Position numbers and translations under genes: made by a program
Shown: piece after piece, positions 35,213 to 42,811 of the stretch
Position numbering within the stretch: the first letter of the stretch is position 1
Layout: every line of letters starts with the position of its first letter
Notes under the pieces: model-generated
Databases searched by the model: none
What the model saw: the letters and a program-made list of their open reading frames with translations, nothing else
What the model was told of the DNA's origin: nothing
From: Mycobacterium sp. E787
GTDB taxonomy: Bacteria; Actinomycetota; Actinomycetes; Mycobacteriales; Mycobacteriaceae
Reading direction: 5' to 3'
Assembly: GCF_001668725.1 (NCBI RefSeq)
Contig: NZ_LZKL01000089.1
Span: forward strand, 81,098-145,097
DNA: 64,000 nt

Positions 35213-36222
35213 GCGGGGCGGCCCGGCGGCTCGGCGGTGTGCGCCGGGTAGGCGTGGACGAGCGCGCTGTCGAGCCTCGGCACGGCATGGGTGAGTTGGT
35301 GTTCGGCGTCGTGGGCGATGCGGTGCGCGTCTTCGAGGCTGGTGGCGGGATCGATGTCGAGCTCGGCGTCGGCGTGCAGGCGATGCCCGATCCAGCGCAT
35401 CCGGACGCTGCGCACGCCGCGGACGCCCGGCCGGGCCACCAGAGTTGCCTCGGCGACGTCGACGAGTTCGGGATCCACCGCGTCCATCAGCCGGCGGAAG
35501 ATGTCGCGCACGGCGGTGCGCAGCACCGCCAGGATCGCCACCGTGATGATCAGCCCGACGATCGGGTCGGCCAGCGGATAGCCGAGGGCGACGCCGATTG
35601 CTCCGAAAAGCACTGCCAGTGAGGTGAATCCGTCGGTGCGGGCGTGCAGGCCGTCGGCGACGAGGGCCGCCGAGCCGATCCGGCGGCCGATGCGAATCCG
35701 GTAGGCGGCGACGAGTTCGTTGCCGAGAAAACCGATCACGCCGGCGCCGGCGACCCAGCCGACGTGCTCGATGGTGACGGGGTGGATCAGCCGCACGACG
35801 GCTTCATAGCCGGCGATGATCGCCGACAACGCGATCATGGTGATGACGAACAGGCCGGCGACGTCTTCGGCCCGCCCGTAACCGTAGGTGTAGCGCCGGG
35901 TCGCCGGGCGGTTGCCCACCGCGAACGCGATCCATAGTGGTACCGCGGTCAGGGCGTCCGAGAAGTTGTGGATGGTGTCGGCGGCCAGCGCGATCGATCC
36001 GGAGACGACGGCGATGACGACCTGGATGGCCGCGGTCGCGCCCAGCCCGACCAGGCTGACCTTGACCGCCCGGATGCCGATGGCGCTGGATTCCAGTGCG
36101 CTGTCGACGCTCTCGGCGGCGTCGTGGCTGTGCGGGACCACAAGGTGCGTCAGGACGCCGCGAATCCCATGTGGATGTGCGTGCGCGTGACCGTGCTCGT
36201 GATGCCCGCGATCCGCGCTCAT
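35209..36222 (-). CDS. Cation diffusion facilitator exporter
   Basis: This 337-residue CDF exporter has a His-rich N-terminus (HHEHGHAHAHPHG), six membrane helices with metal-site Asp residues in ALAADTIHNFSDAL and ALVADGLHARTDGF, and a C-terminal ferredoxin-like domain (ELDIDPATSLEDAHRIAHDAEH). It should export Zn, Co or Ni. It resembles Rv2025c in size, which is controlled by the ArsR-type sensor KmtR. A 24-bp palindrome lies 15 nt before its ATG. Confidence 0.88.
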   Translation of the reverse strand: MSADRGHHEHGHAHAHPHGIRGVLTHLVVPHSHDAAESVDSALESSAIGIRAVKVSLVGLGATAAIQVVIAVVSGSIALAADTIHNFSDALTAVPLWIAFAVGNRPATRRYTYGYGRAEDVAGLFVITMIALSAIIAGYEAVVRLIHPVTIEHVGWVAGAGVIGFLGNELVAAYRIRIGRRIGSAALVADGLHARTDGFTSLAVLFGAIGVALGYPLADPIVGLIITVAILAVLRTAVRDIFRRLMDAVDPELVDVAEATLVARPGVRGVRSVRMRWIGHRLHADAELDIDPATSLEDAHRIAHDAEHQLTHAVPRLDSALVHAYPAHTAEPPGRPA

Positions 36223-36237
36223 GCCGACGCTACTCGG

Positions 36238-36261
36238 TTATCTGCGTGCATACGCAGATAA
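36238..36261. promoter_or_regulatory. Perfect 10-4-10 palindrome, metal-sensor operator candidate
   Basis: TTATCTGCGT-GCAT-ACGCAGATAA has two perfect ten-base arms. It sits between the CDF start codon and the end of the next gene upstream. The shape suits an ArsR/SmtB-type repressor such as KmtR or NmtR. Confidence 0.7.
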
Positions 36262-36265
36262 TAGG

Positions 36266-36535
36266 TTATTCGGCCGTCCCGCGCGAGCGCGTCAGATCGC
36301 CAATGCCGTCCCGGATTCCCTCGTCGATCAGGTCGGGGCCGGCAGGACTGATGCCCGGGAGGGGCCGGCAGGAACAGCTGAGGACACCGAATGCGTTCGG
36401 GTCGGCGACGGCGGTTGCAGCCCATCCCACGGCAACAAGCGCAATAGCGACACCGAGCGCTGACTTCGCGGCCAGGTCGGCGGCGCGCGCTACAGCAGTC
36501 CGCCGAACATGACGGCCGTGCCGGCGGCGGTGCAC
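36266..36535 (-). CDS. Small exported protein with a CSC motif
   Basis: This 89-residue protein has a basic start (MHRRRHGRHVRR), a signal-like core (SALGVAIALVAVGWAATAVA) and a short mature part ADPNAFGVLSCSCRPLPG that continues to a charged end. I recall similar short ADPN...CSC exported proteins in mycobacteria. It overlaps the end of the DUF5134 gene by 46 nt. GTG at 36535 is the nearest start giving the whole signal. The CSC pair, with metal genes around it, may bind metal. Confidence 0.5.
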   Translation of the reverse strand: MHRRRHGRHVRRTAVARAADLAAKSALGVAIALVAVGWAATAVADPNAFGVLSCSCRPLPGISPAGPDLIDEGIRDGIGDLTRSRGTAE

Positions 36536-37134
36536 ACCTGATAAAGGGGTTCCAGGGGCGCGCGCTGCCCTGTTTGCGGCACCTCGTTGATTCGGCGTCT
36601 GGCGACGTAAGAGCAGGCGCCCCACAGGGCCACGACTGCGAACCCGAGTGCCGCGATCCAGTTCACGGTCGTGATCCACTCCGCTCCGGGTGCAGTGGGA
36701 GACATCTCTTGTGCCGACATCGTTCCCGTTCCGGACGTATCCATGGCCACCGCGGCGGACGGCGCATGGCCCGGCGGGTGACCCAGTTGGCCCGGTAGCG
36801 TGCCCGCCATCACCGCGAACATCCATGCCATTCCTCCCATCATCACGGCGTAGTAGGCGTTGGTCAGGCGATCGCCATTCGCACTCGACATTCGCCAGGC
36901 CGCCCGGGCAAACCAGAAGCCCGCTGCCAGGAAGAAGCTCATCGCGCCGGCGGTTGGCAGGTTCATTCCGACATCCCAGGCCATCAAGATCATTGCTACC
37001 GACATCGCGAGGTGAAGCAGGTGATTGACGGTGTCGGCCGACCGGCGACGTTGAAAGCCAGGGAGATACGCGTATATCGCGATGCTGACGCTGAAGAGAA
37101 GTGTGACGGCCCATCGCAGCGCGAGGTGGCTCAT
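36490..37134 (-). CDS. DUF5134 membrane protein
   Basis: This 214-residue protein has about five membrane helices (LRWAVTLLFSVSIAIYAYL; LAMSVAMILMAWDVGMNLP; AMSFFLAAGFWFARAAW; AYYAVMMGGMAWMFAVMAG; WIAALGFAVVALWGACSYVA). It is rich in Met and His (HLLHLAMSVAMILMAW; MSAQEMSP), as in DUF5134 proteins that often sit by copper genes in mycobacteria. ATG at 37134 starts the first helix region. A copper role is suggested by the metallothionein and CsoR-like box nearby. Confidence 0.78.
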   Translation of the reverse strand: MSHLALRWAVTLLFSVSIAIYAYLPGFQRRRSADTVNHLLHLAMSVAMILMAWDVGMNLPTAGAMSFFLAAGFWFARAAWRMSSANGDRLTNAYYAVMMGGMAWMFAVMAGTLPGQLGHPPGHAPSAAVAMDTSGTGTMSAQEMSPTAPGAEWITTVNWIAALGFAVVALWGACSYVARRRINEVPQTGQRAPLEPLYQVCTAAGTAVMFGGLL

Positions 37135-37401
37135 CGGGCCGGTAGACGCCGCGACGATGCCGCGCGGTTCGTGGCTGCCGGTCCGCGGCCGCTTGGTATC
37201 GATTCGGCGCACACGGGTGCTGTGGGCCTGCGCCCGATGGGGCGCAGCGGGTTCGTCACAACTCGGCCTTTCGGTTCGATCGACTGCTCATCCGAGCGGC
37301 CTTGCGCAAATGCCTTCAGACGCTGGATCTCTCGGGACCGCGCCAGGATTGGCGGATACCGATCATGGGGGGCTCAGTGGCGTTGTGCATCCATGAAATC
37401 A
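37135..37401. other. Non-coding gap upstream of the DUF5134 gene
   Basis: This stretch between the DUF5134 start and the metallothionein terminator holds no frame that looks coding on either strand. It should contain the DUF5134 promoter. No CsoR-like box is visible in it. Confidence 0.4.
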
Positions 37402-37434
37402 GCCAAGGCCTCGACGGGGTGTCGAGGCCTTGGC
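37402..37434 (-). terminator. Strong hairpin terminator of the metallothionein gene
   Basis: GCCAAGGCCTCGAC (37402-37415) is the exact complement of GTCGAGGCCTTGGC (37421-37434), with a 5-nt GGGGT loop. It begins 11 nt after the metallothionein stop. Confidence 0.8.
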
Positions 37435-37445
37435 CGAGAAGGTGA

Positions 37446-37562
37446 TCAGTCGTTGCACGTGCAATCGGGGCGACCGCACGCGCAGCCGGCAGCCTGGGTG
37501 CATCCGGAAGCGCCGCAGCCGCAGCCGGTGGACTTGCAATGGCAGATGTGATTATCATTCAT
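37446..37562 (-). CDS. Small metallothionein-like protein
   Basis: This 38-residue protein has nine cysteines (7, 9, 14, 16, 21, 27, 29, 34, 36) and two His, in CxC and CxCG pairs: ICHCKSTGCGCG, GCACGRP and DCTC. That density is typical of metallothioneins that bind Cu(I), Zn or Cd; MymT of M. tuberculosis is a functional parallel but not alike in sequence. An in-frame ATG at 37574 would add four residues (MVSF) but would overlap the CsoR-like box. A strong terminator follows. It is too short for usual gene calling. Confidence 0.8.
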   Translation of the reverse strand: MNDNHICHCKSTGCGCGASGCTQAAGCACGRPDCTCND

Positions 37563-37573
37563 GAATGAAACCA

Positions 37574-37588
37574 TACCCCCGTAGGGTA
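37574..37588. promoter_or_regulatory. CsoR/RicR-like copper operator
   Basis: TACCC-CCGTA-GGGTA has the 5-5-5 layout of CsoR-family copper repressor sites and lies 11 nt before the metallothionein ATG at 37562. RicR of M. tuberculosis controls mymT through a similar box. Confidence 0.65.
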
Positions 37589-37764
37589 CCAGCGTCAAGC
37601 GTCAGGTGTTTGTGGATGCCGCGACTTCGCGGACGACCGCGACCCTGGAATCGAGGGTCGAAGGTCACTGACGGGCGTGCCGATCGGCCCCTGACGATGC
37701 GTCCGGTAACGGGTGAAACTAACAGTCAACGACGATCTTTCGGATCCGATGGGAGGTACACGCG

Positions 37765-38031
37765 ATGATGTTCTGGTACGACCACAACATGGGATGGTGG
37801 GGATGGGGGATGGGCGTCGGCATGGTGCTGTTCTGGGTGCTGTTGATCGCCGGCATTGTTGGGCTCGTCGTGTACACGACGGGGGATCGCCGCGATCACG
37901 GAATTCCCCCGGCCACAACGCCGACGTTCACGCCGGAGCAGGTGCTCGCCGCACGGTTCGCGCGGGGCGAGATCGACGAGCAGGAATATCGGGACCGGTT
38001 GGCCGTGCTGCGCGATCACGCGCGCCCGTAA
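37765..38031 (+). CDS. SHOCT-domain small membrane protein
   Basis: This 88-residue protein starts with a Trp/Met/His-rich segment (MMFWYDHNMGWWGWGMGVGM), a membrane helix (VLFWVLLIAGIVGLVVYTT) and a C-terminal SHOCT motif (PEQVLAARFARGEIDEQEYRDRL). GGGAGG precedes the ATG. Such proteins are common beside mycobacterial metal-stress genes. It is divergent from the metallothionein and may share copper control through the box 176 nt away. Confidence 0.85.
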   Translation: MMFWYDHNMGWWGWGMGVGMVLFWVLLIAGIVGLVVYTTGDRRDHGIPPATTPTFTPEQVLAARFARGEIDEQEYRDRLAVLRDHARP

Positions 38032-38077
38032 GGTTCTGGGCGTCCGGTCACTTACGGGATCCGCGGCGACCTCGAAG

Positions 38078-39397
38078 CTAGAACCAGGGTCCGGGAAAGT
38101 GGCCGTCCTGGTCTTGGACCATCACGATGTCCTTACAGTCGCCGTTCAACGCCGCGGCATTCTCGCCGCGGCACACCAGCGTCCAGCCGGATATCCGCGC
38201 GAACGGGCGAACGGCCCAGCTGGTCGAGATCGGGTCGGTGCCGGGCAGGGCGAGAACGGCAAACGTATTGCCGGCGTGGGTGATGTAGAGGTGGTTTTCG
38301 AAGAAGGCCAACTTCGCGATCGACATCTTCTGCGCGTCGTCCCGGGTCTTCAACAGATCCCAGTGCTGTGTCCGCAGGTTCCATACGCCGAACCCGAACT
38401 GCGAGTTGTCCGAGTTGCGGCCGTCGACGAACAGCTGCCCGTCCGACAACGTCGCGGCCAGGCCACCGCCCGAAACGCGTTCGCTATCGCCGACTTTGAT
38501 GAGGGACTTGGCGTTCAGGTCATAGAACATCGTCGAGACCACCGGCGGGTTGGACGCATCCTGGTGCGTGATCTTCACCAATTTGTCGGGGCCGTCGGAC
38601 AATTCGCCGTCGACCGTCGAAATGTCGTTGTCCTGATAGATCGGCTCGCCGCTCGGCCGGCGCAACTCCGCTCCCGACGTCTTCGCGGGGTCGGTGCTGC
38701 GCTGAAACGCCAGCACGTCCTGCCACACGCGGCCCGGCTGCGGGTCGTTCCACATCATCGAGAGGTCGCTGCCGGAGAGGACGACCGTCCGTGGCGGCGA
38801 CGCGGCGCCGTGCCCGTCGGTGAAGGCGTTCACCCACGCCACGCCGGACGCCGTCGCGGCCAGACCCCAGTTGTTCGGTGTGGTCAGTTTCAGGTCGGGC
38901 GTCGGTGGTTGCAGGTCCTTGGTCACCAGCGGCTGGCTGGTCTTCAGGTCGAACGCGTACGCCGTGGTCTTGGTGGCGGTCGTCAGCACGTAGACGACCC
39001 TCATGTCGTCTCCCGTCCCCGCGAGCGCGCAGATGCCGCCCGTCGCGTTCTCGCCGGCCGGCAGCGTGGGGGCACCGGGCGCCACGTACTGTCCGGTCTT
39101 CGTGTCGAAGACCTTGGGCCGAATGTCCTCGATCACTGATTTGCTCTCGGAGAATTTCTCGGGACAACCGAAGAACGCCGTTCCGCCGTACGTTTTCCAG
39201 TCCTTCTCCAGGGGACCGGTCACCGAGGGCGGCGCGGGCGCAGACGAAGTGGTGGTCTTGGCGGTGGACATCGTGGTTGTCGGCGTGGCCGCCGGCGGGG
39301 CCACGGTCTCCGAACAGGAGGCGACGACGACGCAGACGGCCGCCGCGACCAGGGCGAACCCGCGCGCGGACACGCGTCGCCCCTTCAACGCACGCAT
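38078..39397 (-). CDS. Lipoprotein with beta-propeller-like domain
   Basis: This 439-residue protein has a lipoprotein signal with lipobox VVASC (around residue 27), a Thr/Ser/Pro linker (TPTTTMSTAKTTTS) and a strand-rich body that looks like a PQQ-type beta-propeller (VYVLTTATKTTAYAFDL; GVWNLRTQHWDLLKT). Cys pairs near both ends (GCPEK, GICALAG; LVCRGE, NGDCKD) suggest disulfides in an exported protein. ATG at 39397 gives a proper signal; the huge frame extending upstream to 42391 is antisense to other genes. The function is unknown. Confidence 0.8.
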   Translation of the reverse strand: MRALKGRRVSARGFALVAAAVCVVVASCSETVAPPAATPTTTMSTAKTTTSSAPAPPSVTGPLEKDWKTYGGTAFFGCPEKFSESKSVIEDIRPKVFDTKTGQYVAPGAPTLPAGENATGGICALAGTGDDMRVVYVLTTATKTTAYAFDLKTSQPLVTKDLQPPTPDLKLTTPNNWGLAATASGVAWVNAFTDGHGAASPPRTVVLSGSDLSMMWNDPQPGRVWQDVLAFQRSTDPAKTSGAELRRPSGEPIYQDNDISTVDGELSDGPDKLVKITHQDASNPPVVSTMFYDLNAKSLIKVGDSERVSGGGLAATLSDGQLFVDGRNSDNSQFGFGVWNLRTQHWDLLKTRDDAQKMSIAKLAFFENHLYITHAGNTFAVLALPGTDPISTSWAVRPFARISGWTLVCRGENAAALNGDCKDIVMVQDQDGHFPGPWF

Positions 39398-39559
39398 CGA
39401 CAAAACCCCCGTTAAGTTCGTGTAACCAACGAGCGTAAGGCGGGCGTGGACCGACCGCGACTTGGGTACGGCGGTCTTGGTCACACGTCCGGGGCGGGTC
39501 TCCAGATTTTGACCGATGTTTGCTGCTCCGGTGAACTGCACGCCCCGCCCAACGGGCCG

Positions 39560-39593
39560 CGCGTCACGAGTGGCGAGATCAGCTCGTGACGCG
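39560..39593. promoter_or_regulatory. 11-bp inverted repeat before the amidase gene
   Basis: CGCGTCACGAG (39560-39570) is the exact complement of CTCGTGACGCG (39583-39593) around a 12-nt centre. It lies 47 nt before the amidase GTG and could be an operator or hairpin. The rest of the gap back to 39398 shows no gene. Confidence 0.4.
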
Positions 39594-39640
39594 GGAAGAG
39601 TGACCGATAGCGGTGGGACCGCCGTGGTAGACCGGTTGTC

Positions 39641-41083
39641 GTGACGGGTCTTGCCGAGGAAACGCGCTGGATGGACGCCACGGACCAGGCGGCCCTGGTG
39701 GCCACCGGTGAGGTCACGCCGGGCGAGTTGCTCGAGGCGGCGATCGAGCGCATCGAGCGGTCCAACCCGGCGCTGAACGCCGTCGTCATCGAGTGGTTCG
39801 ACCACGCCCGCTCGGTGGCCGCCGACCCCGGCCTGCCGAAGGGCCCGTTTCACGGGGTCCCGTTCCTGCTCAAGGACCTTTACACGAGTTACGCGGGTCA
39901 GACCCTGTCGAACGGCAACGTCGCGCTCAAGGAGGCGGGCATCCTCGACACCGCCGACACCACGCTCGTCGCCCGATTCAAGGCGGCCGGCCTGGTGATC
40001 GCCGGGCGGACGAACAGCCCCGAGATGGGCAGCCTGCCGACCACGCAACCGCTGGCCTGGGGGGCGACGCGCAACCCGTGGGCGCTCGATCGCACACCGG
40101 GCGGCTCCAGTGGCGGCGCCGCCGCGGCGGTGGCCGCCGGGATGGTGCCCATCGCCAACGCCTCGGACGGCGGCGGCAGCATCCGGATCCCGGCGTCGTG
40201 CTGCGGGCTGGTGGGGCTCAAGCCCAGCCAGGGACGGGTCACGGTCGGCCCGGCCCGCGCCGAGACCGGGCTGGGCGTCGAGCTGTGCGTCAGCCGGACG
40301 GTGCGCGACACGGCGCGACTGCTCGACGCGGTCCGCGGCCCCGGCGTCGGCGACTCCGTCATCGCGCCGGCGCCCCACCGGCCCTACACCGAGGAGGTCG
40401 GCGCCGACCCCGGGCGCCTGCGCATCGGGCTGCTCGACGTGCATCCGCGCGGCGACGTCCTGCACGAGGACTGTGTCGTCGCGGTGCGCGCCGCGGGCGC
40501 GATGCTGCAGGGGCTCGGCCACACCGTCGAGCCGGCCTGGCCGGCGTGCCTCGCCGACACCACGCTGGTCGAGAAGTTCATGGCGTTGTGGGCGACGCAG
40601 CTGGCGATGGCGGCGCGCGGGTTCGGCGAGACGCTCGGGCGGCAAGTGACCGCCGACGACATCGAGCCGGTGAACTGGGTGCTCATCGAACGGGCTCAGC
40701 GGGTGACCGCCGTCGACTATGCGGCCGCGCTGGACGCGGCCCACGCGTTCCGGCGCGCGCTGCAGCAGTGGTGGGCCGACGGCTGGGACCTGCTGCTCAC
40801 GCCGACGGTGGCCGAACCGCCGCCGGCGCTCACGGAATTCGAGAACAATCCCGACCGGCCGACCGCACCGATGCGCCGCGGCGGGCAGTTCGCGGCGTTC
40901 ACGCCGCCGTTCAACATGAGCGGGCAGCCGGCGATCAGCCTGCCCCTGCACCGCAACGCCGAGGGGCTGCCCATCGGCGTCCAGCTGGCCGCCGCCTATG
41001 GGCGCGAGGACGTGCTGATTCGCGTTGCGGCGCAACTGGAATCGGCGCATCCGTGGTCGTCGGTTCATCCCCCGCCGCCCTGA
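39641..41083 (+). CDS. Amidase-signature hydrolase
   Basis: This 480-residue amidase has the Ser-cisSer-Lys triad: Lys in FLLKDLYTSYAG, the cis-Ser in TPGGSSGGAAAAV, and the nucleophile in DGGGSIRIPASCCGLVGLKPS. No signal is present, so it is cytoplasmic. Family members hydrolyse amides from acetamide to amino-acid amides; the substrate is unknown. The GTG start fits the family length. Its 3' end overlaps the convergent murQ fusion by 19 nt. Confidence 0.88.
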   Translation: MTGLAEETRWMDATDQAALVATGEVTPGELLEAAIERIERSNPALNAVVIEWFDHARSVAADPGLPKGPFHGVPFLLKDLYTSYAGQTLSNGNVALKEAGILDTADTTLVARFKAAGLVIAGRTNSPEMGSLPTTQPLAWGATRNPWALDRTPGGSSGGAAAAVAAGMVPIANASDGGGSIRIPASCCGLVGLKPSQGRVTVGPARAETGLGVELCVSRTVRDTARLLDAVRGPGVGDSVIAPAPHRPYTEEVGADPGRLRIGLLDVHPRGDVLHEDCVVAVRAAGAMLQGLGHTVEPAWPACLADTTLVEKFMALWATQLAMAARGFGETLGRQVTADDIEPVNWVLIERAQRVTAVDYAAALDAAHAFRRALQQWWADGWDLLLTPTVAEPPPALTEFENNPDRPTAPMRRGGQFAAFTPPFNMSGQPAISLPLHRNAEGLPIGVQLAAAYGREDVLIRVAAQLESAHPWSSVHPPPP

Positions 41084-42798
41084 CGCTGACGCGCGTGGAC
41101 GGCTTCCCGCACGCGTCCGCGCGCCCGGTCGAGCCGGCCGGCGGCCTCGGCCGCGTCGACGCCCGCGAGCAGGGCGACGATGGCGGTCTTGGCGTGCCCG
41201 CCCGCGGCGGCGAGCGCGGCGGCCGCGGCCTCCTCGTCGACGCCGGCCGCGTCGCGGACGATCCGCACCGCGCGGCGGCGCAGCTTCGCGTTGGTCGCCC
41301 GCACGTCGACCATCCGCGGTCCGTAGGCCCGGCCGAGCGCGATCAGCACGCTCGTCGAGAGCGCGTTGAGCACGACCTTCTGGGCCGTCCCGGCGGTCAG
41401 CCTGGTCGAACCGGCGAGCACCTCGGGCCCGGTCAGCAACTCGATCACCACGTCGGCCGTCGCCTCGCTGCCCGCGTTGTTGACGACGGCGACGGTCAGC
41501 GCGCCCACCGCGCGCGCGTGCCGGAGCGCGCCCAGCACGTACGGCGTGCGGCCCGACGCGGTGATCCCGACGAGCGCGTCCGCGGCGGTCAGGTCGGCGA
41601 GATCGGCCGGTTCGAAACGGTCTTCGGCGCCCTCGATCGCGTCGGTCAGCGCCGCCGGGCCACCGGCGATCACGCCGCGCACGCGGTCGGTGCCGAACGT
41701 CGGCGCGCACTCGGCCGCGTCGAGCACGCCGAGGCGCCCGGGTGTGCCCGCGCCGGCGTAGATCAGCCGGCCGCCCCGTTCGAGCCGCGCCGCGACCGCC
41801 TCGGCCGCCGCCGCGATCCGCGGGACCGCCGCGACCACCGCGTGGTGGGCCTCGCCCTCGGCGGCGACAAGCAGCGCGACCACCTCGCCGATGGGCCGCG
41901 CGTCCAGGTCGTCCAGTCCCGGCCGGACGGCCTCGGTGGCGAGCGTGTCCAGGCCGCCCGCGCACGCAGCGCCCTGGACGCGGATCACGTGCGGCTCGTG
42001 GATCGCCCCCAGCCGCAGCGCGCCATCGAGCGCGTCGCCGGCGGCGGGCACGACGTCGAGCCGCCCGCGCAGCGCCTCGAATCCCGCCAGGCCGCCGACC
42101 ATGGCCACCGGGCCGGCCCCGGCGGCACGGGCGGTTGCTGCGAGCGCCTCGGCGGCGGCGCCGACGATCCCGCGGGCCGCGGCATCGCTGTGCGTGGCGA
42201 GGACGTCGGGCGCGAACGACGCGAGCGCGGCGGCATCGGTGAGTTGCGCGGGCCAGGTCCGCGGCGCGCCGAAGCGGGCGCGGGCCGCGTCGAGCAGCGT
42301 GGTGGACGGGCCCCGGCCGTCGTGGGCGCGCAGCGCCGCCCGCAACCCCGCCGCGCCGATCCAAGCCCCGCCGCCCTCGTCGCCCAGCCACGGGCCCCAG
42401 CCGTCAGCGGTCCGCAGCGCGCCGTCGGGGCCGATCGCGAGCGCCACCACACCGGTGCCCACGACCAGCACGACGCCCGGCCTACCGCCGAGCGCGCCCG
42501 CGTGCGCGATGATGGCGTCGCTGGTCACCGCCACGCGCCCGGCGCCCAGCGAGGCCAGCAGCGCGGCGGCCAGCTCGCGCGCCACGTCCGGCGCCGCCTC
42601 GGCCCCGGCGGCGCCCACGATCACCTCGGTCACCGGGCCGAACTCGCGCACCAAATCGCCTGCCGTGGCCAGGATCGCCGCCTCCGCGGCCCGCAGCCCG
42701 CCGTGCGCCGCCAGGCCCGGCGCGCCCGCCCCCTCGGCCCTCCGCGCGCCCGCCGCGGCCCGGCAGGACGTCTTGCCGAGGTCGACGGCGAGGATCAC
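41065..42798 (-). CDS. Fused BadF-type sugar kinase and MurQ-like MurNAc-6-phosphate etherase
   Basis: This 577-residue protein has two parts. Residues 1-260 form a BadF/BadG ATPase-type sugar kinase (ILAVDLGKTSCRAA; VLVVGTGVVALAIG; GWGPWLGDEGGGAWIG), as in N-acetylglucosamine or MurNAc kinases. From about 280 it is a MurQ etherase with a SIS domain: EGEAHHAVVAAVPRIAAAAEA, YAGAGTPGRLGVLDAAECAP and GITASGRTPYV. The normal GTSGRLG Ser is Pro here. AAGGA precedes the GTG at 42798. A fused pair would phosphorylate MurNAc and cleave its lactyl ether in wall recycling. Confidence 0.85.
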   Translation of the reverse strand: MILAVDLGKTSCRAAAGARRAEGAGAPGLAAHGGLRAAEAAILATAGDLVREFGPVTEVIVGAAGAEAAPDVARELAAALLASLGAGRVAVTSDAIIAHAGALGGRPGVVLVVGTGVVALAIGPDGALRTADGWGPWLGDEGGGAWIGAAGLRAALRAHDGRGPSTTLLDAARARFGAPRTWPAQLTDAAALASFAPDVLATHSDAAARGIVGAAAEALAATARAAGAGPVAMVGGLAGFEALRGRLDVVPAAGDALDGALRLGAIHEPHVIRVQGAACAGGLDTLATEAVRPGLDDLDARPIGEVVALLVAAEGEAHHAVVAAVPRIAAAAEAVAARLERGGRLIYAGAGTPGRLGVLDAAECAPTFGTDRVRGVIAGGPAALTDAIEGAEDRFEPADLADLTAADALVGITASGRTPYVLGALRHARAVGALTVAVVNNAGSEATADVVIELLTGPEVLAGSTRLTAGTAQKVVLNALSTSVLIALGRAYGPRMVDVRATNAKLRRRAVRIVRDAAGVDEEAAAAALAAAGGHAKTAIVALLAGVDAAEAAGRLDRARGRVREAVHARQRQGGGG

Positions 42799-42811
42799 CG
42801 CACCATCCTTG

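Noticed and set aside
37316..37558. 80-residue minus-strand frame over the metallothionein
   Set aside because: It is a different frame, Ala/Pro-rich and runs through the terminator; the Cys-rich frame is far more convincing.
39398..42391. Very long minus-strand frame continuing upstream of the lipoprotein gene
   Set aside because: It is antisense to the amidase and out of frame with the murQ fusion; its sequence is Arg/Gly-rich with no domain, and the lipoprotein has its own signal and ATG at 39397.
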